10,659 nt of DNA, from NCBI GenBank assembly GCA_903952805.1, contig CAJBHN010000585.1:1-10659 (forward strand), given 5' to 3'. The notes below the pieces were generated by a model. It saw only the letters and a program-made list of their open reading frames with translations, did no database searches and had not been told where the DNA came from. This document shows, piece by piece, positions 7,160 to 10,659 of the stretch. Position 1 is the stretch's first letter. Every line of letters begins with the position of its first letter. The translations under genes were made by a program, and so were the position numbers. Origin of the DNA: an uncultured Myxococcales bacterium. GTDB lineage: Bacteria; Myxococcota; UBA727; VGSZ01.

Positions 7160-8974
7160 TCAACGGGCACCTCCGCTGACTTCGACGATGATGAATTCGA
7201 CGCGGCGGTTCTTTTCCCGCCCAGCCTCGCTCGCGTCGTCGGCCAGCGGCTGCGCCGCCCCGAAGCCCTCGGCGATGAGCCTCGTCCCGACGACGCCGTG
7301 GGCGACCAGGTACGCAAGGACGCTGTCGGCGCGGCGGCGCGACAGTGCGTCGTTCCGTTTGGGCTTGCCGGCGTTGTCGGTATGGCCCTCGATGCGCAGG
7401 CGCGCGATGTCGGGGCGGCTCTGCAGCAACGCCACGACCTGGTCGAGCAGCGGGTAGCTCGCCGCCGAGATCGTCGACGAGCCGGTCGCAAACAGCACAT
7501 TCTCGCGCAGTTCAAGTTTGCCGGCGCCCAGTCGCGCCAGCGCCGGCTTCGCCGGGCAGCCCCGGGTTGAGGTGTCGACGACGGCGGCCGCACCGGCCTC
7601 GTCGGGACAGGCGTCAACCGCGTCAGCCACGCCGTCGCCGTCTTGGTCGGGGCAGCCAGCCACCGGGCCGGCGACGTCAACGCAGGCATCGGCAGCGTCG
7701 AGGACGCCGTCGCCATCTTGGTCCGGGCGCGGGCAACCGGCGTTGTCGACCGTGCCGGCCACGGCCGGACACGCGTCGGCGACGTCCCTCACGCCATCGC
7801 TGTCGGTGTCTGGCAGCGCGCAGCCGCGGGCGTCGGCCGTGCCAGCGACGGTCGGGCAGGCATCGGCGTCACCGACCACGCCGTCGCCATCGACGTCGAG
7901 GCGGCTGCCATCCGGGCAGCCGTCTTTGTCCTCGAAGCCATTGTGGTCTTCGGGCTGGTCCTGGCAGCGGTCCGCGTCGTCGAGGAGGCCATCGGCGTCG
8001 GTGTCGGCCGCTTCGATGGGCGCACGATCGACAGCCGGCGTCGACGTCGTGGCCGTATAGCGCAGGCCAGCGAAGACGCGCGCGTCGGGGACCGCGATGG
8101 CCGAGACCACGCCCATGCCGACGCCGCCGAACAGGTCGACCGACGGTGTGACGGCGTACGTCGCACCGGCCAGTGCTTCCAACGGGCTGGTACCGGCAAA
8201 TGGGGTCTGCACCGAGGTGGCTCCCGAGACGCTGAGGTCGAGCTCAAGGGGCAGGGCCAACAGCGACGTGAGCAGGTAGCCGACCCCGAAGCGGTACACG
8301 TACTCGTCGCCAATGGTCGTCGACAGGATGTCGCGGTGCAGCGGGCGGAAGCGTGCCGCGAGGTTGGTGGCCAGCGACAGCCCCTGCAGGGCCCCGTCGC
8401 GGAAGTGACGGCTGACGGCGAGCTCGGGCGTAAAGGTGACCTGTCCTTCGCCGACGTAGGCGTCAGCGGCGGGGAATCCCGTCGGCAGCGTCAGCCCGCC
8501 GATGAGCGAGACGTCGACGAAGTGCTCGCTCGCGCGCAGGGCGCGGACCTTCGGCGCAAGGCGGAGATCGCCGAGGCCGGCCGATGCGAGCGACGGGAAG
8601 GTGACGGCGGATGACAGCGCATCGTCATCGCGCCCCTGCACGAGCAGCAGCGGCAGGTCGGCGATGAGTTCCAGCGAGTTGAAGAGCGCCACATTGGCGG
8701 TGAGGTTCGCGCCCCATCGATGGCCGACGATCGCCGTCCGTCCGGCGCCGGTGTAGGCGACCAGCGGGTTCAGCGCGTAGCCGGTCCACAGCGCGACGTT
8801 CCACTGCAGGTGCTCGCCAACCGCTGCGCTCTCGACGTCGAGGATGCCCGCGGCGGTGGAGGCTGGTCGGAAGCGCTCGGCCGACAACGCGACGCCGTCG
8901 ATGGTTTGGGCCCGCACGGTGGCGCTGATGGCCAGGGCGGCAAGGAGGGTGATGCGGGTGCTGAAGGACGCCAA
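7160..8974 (-). CDS. OmpA-family outer-membrane protein: signal peptide, beta-barrel, TSP type-3 repeats, peptidoglycan-binding domain
   Basis: 604 residues from a TTG at 8974. Residues 1-22 form a Sec signal peptide (MASFSTRITLLAALAISATV then RA, cleavage before Gln23). Residues about 45-310 alternate hydrophobic and polar residues, as in a transmembrane beta-barrel. Residues 323-473 hold five thrombospondin type-3-like calcium repeats (DTDADG, DVDGDG, DTDSDG, DQDGDG twice) with paired cysteines. Residues 487-597 are an OmpA C-terminal domain: LRIEGHTDNAG with the peptidoglycan-contacting Asp533, the LSRRRADSV helix, and NRRVEF with the conserved Arg. The protein should sit in the outer membrane and clamp it to the cell wall. 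The frame stays open to 9334, but that extension is low-complexity with no signal peptide at its N-terminus; GAGG six bases before the TTG decides the start. A GTG at 8986 is an in-frame alternative. First gene of a likely two-gene operon with the cysteine-rich lipoprotein. Confidence 0.85.
   Translation of the reverse strand: MASFSTRITLLAALAISATVRAQTIDGVALSAERFRPASTAAGILDVESAAVGEHLQWNVALWTGYALNPLVAYTGAGRTAIVGHRWGANLTANVALFNSLELIADLPLLLVQGRDDDALSSAVTFPSLASAGLGDLRLAPKVRALRASEHFVDVSLIGGLTLPTGFPAADAYVGEGQVTFTPELAVSRHFRDGALQGLSLATNLAARFRPLHRDILSTTIGDEYVYRFGVGYLLTSLLALPLELDLSVSGATSVQTPFAGTSPLEALAGATYAVTPSVDLFGGVGMGVVSAIAVPDARVFAGLRYTATTSTPAVDRAPIEAADTDADGLLDDADRCQDQPEDHNGFEDKDGCPDGSRLDVDGDGVVGDADACPTVAGTADARGCALPDTDSDGVRDVADACPAVAGTVDNAGCPRPDQDGDGVLDAADACVDVAGPVAGCPDQDGDGVADAVDACPDEAGAAAVVDTSTRGCPAKPALARLGAGKLELRENVLFATGSSTISAASYPLLDQVVALLQSRPDIARLRIEGHTDNAGKPKRNDALSRRRADSVLAYLVAHGVVGTRLIAEGFGAAQPLADDASEAGREKNRRVEFIIVEVSGGAR
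7556..8005 (-). repeat. Five thrombospondin type-3-like calcium-binding repeats
   Basis: Protein-level repeats D-x-D-x-D-G-x-x-D-x-x-D-x-C-P recur five times, joining the barrel to the OmpA domain. Spacer lengths differ, and unit 1 continues into a longer ED-KDGCPDGS segment. In known family members such repeats bind calcium and form a stiff periplasmic rod; calcium binding here is inferred from the aspartates. Confidence 0.85.
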
Positions 8975-8980
8975 TGGAGA

Positions 8981-8984
8981 CCTC
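8981..8984 (-). promoter_or_regulatory. Ribosome binding site deciding the TTG start of the OmpA-like gene
   Basis: GAGG on the minus strand is followed by TCTCCA and then TTG at 8974-8972. The TTG directly precedes a well-formed signal peptide. The GTG at 8986 has no comparable site before it. Confidence 0.55.
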
Positions 8985-9206
8985 ACGAGACATCGTGTGT
9001 GCAGGAGGAAGACCTGGGCCGCGGCTGGGACCCGCAAGGGCTGCGGCTCTGTGCGGGCTATGGGTAAAGGCGAGGCCCGCGGCGCGGACGTGCGCGGAGG
9101 CGACAGGGACGCGGTGGAGGTCAGGAGCGCAGGTGCGTTCGAATCCAGACACTGGAACGATACCAACCGACCGCTCGGACGCAACAGTGCGCATTCCCGT
9201 GGATCA

Positions 9207-9220
9207 GTGATGCGCGTCAC
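9207..9220. promoter_or_regulatory. GTGA-N6-TCAC palindrome, CRP/FNR-family-like operator, copy 1
   Basis: GTGATGCGCGTCAC matches all eight conserved core bases of the CRP-type consensus. It lies 233 bp upstream of the OmpA-like start. The regulator is unknown; other factors with GTGA half-sites could be responsible. Confidence 0.42.
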
Positions 9221-9268
9221 CTGTTGCAGCGTGGCGGTCGCCACCGCGGGTGCATCGACGGAGGGGCG

Positions 9269-9282
9269 GTGACCCTGGTCAC
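9269..9282. promoter_or_regulatory. GTGA-N6-TCAC palindrome, CRP/FNR-family-like operator, copy 2
   Basis: GTGACCCTGGTCAC again matches all eight core bases and has full 6-bp arms (GTGACC/GGTCAC). Its centre is 62 bp from that of copy 1, close to six helical turns, so two bound dimers would lie on the same DNA face. It lies 274 bp before the start of the plus-strand lipoprotein gene. Confidence 0.42.
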
Positions 9283-9555
9283 GGTCGGCAGCGAGCAGGG
9301 GCCATGATGTCGGCCCACCCGGGCAGCCCATCACGCCCTGCTGGGAGCACCCCCCTCACGCTGCCGCTGCCCGCGCTGCTGCGGCTGGTCGTGACGACAG
9401 CGGCGTTGACGTGGTCGTGGACGACTCGTTGCTTCGTGGGGCCGACCCGCGCGCTGTCGTCGACGTGAAAACGCGCCCGGCAACAGCTCTCGGCACCTGG
9501 CGTCTGATGGCCTTGCCCCGGTGGACGTGGCAACCCTCGTCCGACGAGGTGGCCG

Positions 9556-10659
9556 ATGCTGACGCGCGGGGCGGGACTGATGGCGATGATGGTGGCCCTG
9601 GGCACAGCCTGCGCCGAGCCCGTGTTCGTCGTCGACGGACCGGACGGCGAGGGTGAGGGCGAAGGCGAGGGCGAAGGCGAGGGTGAAGGCGAGGGTGAGG
9701 GCGAAGGCGAGGGCGAAGGTGAGGGCGGCCCCCTGGTCGACCGCCCGCTGCAGTCGACGGTGACGTCGGTGCAGCCGCTGACGGGCATCGTGTTGTGGGA
9801 GGACAGCCACAACGAGCTGGCGTTGAAGACGGAGCCCGGCTTCATCCAACTCGAGTACGCCTACGTCACCCCCGGCAGCATCGCCGTCGCCGAGGGCGTG
9901 TACGACTGGACCGCCTTCGACGACTTCCTCGACCGCATCGCCGCTCGACGTCACCAGGCCATCGTGCGCTTTTTCGACACCTATCCCGGCGAGGAGAGCG
10001 GCGTGCCCGGGTGGATCAAGGCCCGCGCCGACTACGACGAGACCGTCGGCATCTCGGAGGGATTGACGACGTCGTTCCCCGACTGGCGCTCGCCGGTGTT
10101 GCAGCAGTTCATGCTCGATTTCTTCACCGTCTTCGCCGAGCGCTACGACGACGACCCCCGTCTGGCCTATCTGCAGGTCGGCTTCGGCTTGTGGGCCGAG
10201 TACCACATCTACGATGGCCCCAACGTCGTCGGTGAGCAGTTCCCCAGCCAGGCCTTTCAGGCCTCGTTCATGCGCCATCTCGACGCTGCCCTCGACACCC
10301 TGCATTGGAGCATCTCGATCGATGCCGGCGACGACGGCTACGGCCCCTTCCAGAGCACGCCGGCGTTGTTGCAGCTGCCCTTTGGGCTCTTTGACGACTC
10401 GTTCATGATCGAAGGCCACGACGGCTACAACGCCAGCATGTGGGACGAGCTCGGCCATGACACCCGCATGCTGACGTCGCCGGCCGGCGGCGAACTCAGC
10501 TACGCCAGCGACTTTGATCAGGCCCATGCCCTCGACGTCGGCGGCATGTACGGCCGCACCTTCGAGGCTCTCGCTCGTCAGTACGCGCTGACCTACATGC
10601 TCGGCAACGACCAGCCCGACCATCACAGCGACGCCCGCATCAAGGCCGCCGGCATGGCC
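9556..10659 (+). CDS. Lipoprotein with (Gly-Glu)13 linker and DUF4832-like glycosidase-type domain (cut by right edge)
   Basis: 368 codons are open from the ATG at 9556 to the window edge. Residues 1-19 look like a lipoprotein signal (MLTRGAGLMAMMVALGTAC; Cys19 as the lipidation site, with a somewhat atypical GTAC lipobox). Residues 31-56 are thirteen Gly-Glu pairs, a charged flexible linker common in surface lipoproteins of this kind of bacterium. From about residue 70 the chain resembles DUF4832/DUF4874 proteins, predicted TIM-barrel glycoside-hydrolase-like enzymes: YDWTAFDDFLDRI then AIVRFFDTYPG, and LAYLQVGFGLWAEYH at 203-217. Glu215 sits where such barrels often carry an acidic catalytic residue, but catalysis is not shown. 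Expected place is the cell surface, perhaps acting on polysaccharide. GAGGT five bases upstream supports the start. Transcribed divergently from the OmpA-like operon, so the two may share regulation. Lipoprotein and linker calls are firmer than the enzyme call. Confidence 0.8.
   Translation, partial: MLTRGAGLMAMMVALGTACAEPVFVVDGPDGEGEGEGEGEGEGEGEGEGEGEGEGEGGPLVDRPLQSTVTSVQPLTGIVLWEDSHNELALKTEPGFIQLEYAYVTPGSIAVAEGVYDWTAFDDFLDRIAARRHQAIVRFFDTYPGEESGVPGWIKARADYDETVGISEGLTTSFPDWRSPVLQQFMLDFFTVFAERYDDDPRLAYLQVGFGLWAEYHIYDGPNVVGEQFPSQAFQASFMRHLDAALDTLHWSISIDAGDDGYGPFQSTPALLQLPFGLFDDSFMIEGHDGYNASMWDELGHDTRMLTSPAGGELSYASDFDQAHALDVGGMYGRTFEALARQYALTYMLGNDQPDHHSDARIKAAGMA
9646..9723 (+). repeat. (GGN GAR)13 hexanucleotide repeat encoding a Gly-Glu linker
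   Basis: Thirteen 6-bp units coding Gly-Glu, with scattered GGC/GGT and GAG/GAA wobble changes. The DNA is purine-rich on the plus strand. Units are multiples of three, so slippage changes linker length without breaking the frame. It ties the lipidated N-terminus to the folded domain. Confidence 0.95.

Larger units (their letters stand above)
8975..9555. other. Divergent intergenic region between the OmpA-like and DUF4832-like lipoprotein genes
   Basis: 581 bp with no convincing gene: frames crossing it lack family signatures and coding character. It carries two GTGA-N6-TCAC palindromes (9207-9220 and 9269-9282). On the minus strand TTGCGT, a 16-base gap and TATCGT near 9160-9185 make a poor but possible promoter for the OmpA-like gene. 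GAGGT (9546-9550) lies five bases before the ATG at 9556. No terminator or RNA gene is seen. Confidence 0.6.

Noticed and set aside
5458..7179. 573-codon open frame on the plus strand opposite the cysteine-rich array
   Set aside because: It is an antisense shadow: its protein is a Ser/Pro/Gln-rich repeat that mirrors the codon pattern of the true gene, with no family signature.
9136..9146. CGTTCGAATCC resembles a tRNA T-loop
   Set aside because: The flanking bases do not form a T-stem (only the closing G-C pairs) and no acceptor, D or anticodon arm fits around it.
8975..9334. N-terminal extension of the OmpA-like protein to 9334
   Set aside because: The extra 120 residues are low-complexity and would bury the clear signal peptide inside the protein; a GAGG-preceded TTG at 8974 explains the start.
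9331..10626. 431-codon minus-strand open frame opposite the DUF4832-like gene
   Set aside because: It contains an artefactual Ala/Leu/Phe repeat from reading the Gly-Glu repeat backwards and has no recognisable domain. The plus frame has signal, RBS and family motifs.

Overview
The window comes from a high-GC bacterium (by eye roughly two-thirds G+C), most likely a member of the Myxococcota or a close deltaproteobacterial relative. The lineage call rests on family content: a FrzS-like pseudo-receiver/coiled-coil protein, a long array of the 'Myxococcus cysteine-rich repeat' type (DUF4215-like), an OmpA protein with thrombospondin type-3 calcium repeats, and a lipoprotein with a (Gly-Glu)n linker. 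No rRNA, tRNA, CRISPR array, insertion sequence or phage gene is visible.

Left part (1-3323). The 5' end of a MerR-family regulator gene runs off the left edge on the minus strand. A strong hairpin plus T-tract follows, then a minus-strand gene for a 493-residue FrzS-like protein: a receiver domain with Cys in place of the phospho-acceptor Asp, an acidic low-complexity linker and a long coiled coil. A 361-bp divergent intergenic region separates it from a plus-strand gene for a zinc-ribbon, six-helix membrane protein carrying a small HDRFA tandem repeat. A terminator that serves the next minus-strand unit lies just after it.

Middle part (3363-8974). Two minus-strand genes form a likely operon. 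The first to be transcribed encodes a secreted OmpA-like outer-membrane protein: a predicted beta-barrel, five calcium-binding DxDxDG repeats and a peptidoglycan-binding domain. Thirty-five bases later comes a gene for a 1253-residue lipoprotein with 18 cysteine-rich repeats, one of them split by a 142-residue beta-rich insert, and a C-terminal Asp-box beta-propeller-like domain. The pair looks like a cell-surface module: an anchored barrel plus a long disulfide-rigid stalk that displays a propeller.

Right part (8975-10659). A 581-bp divergent intergenic region carries two perfect GTGA-N6-TCAC palindromes whose centres are 62 bp apart, resembling paired CRP/FNR-family operators. It leads into a plus-strand lipoprotein gene with a (Gly-Glu)13 linker and a DUF4832-like, probably TIM-barrel glycosidase-type domain, cut by the right edge.

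The points most worth following are the paired palindromes between the two surface-protein units, the domain inserted inside a single cysteine-rich repeat, and the degenerate receiver of the FrzS-like protein. I did not find a clearly new multi-gene system such as a defence island or biosynthetic cluster.
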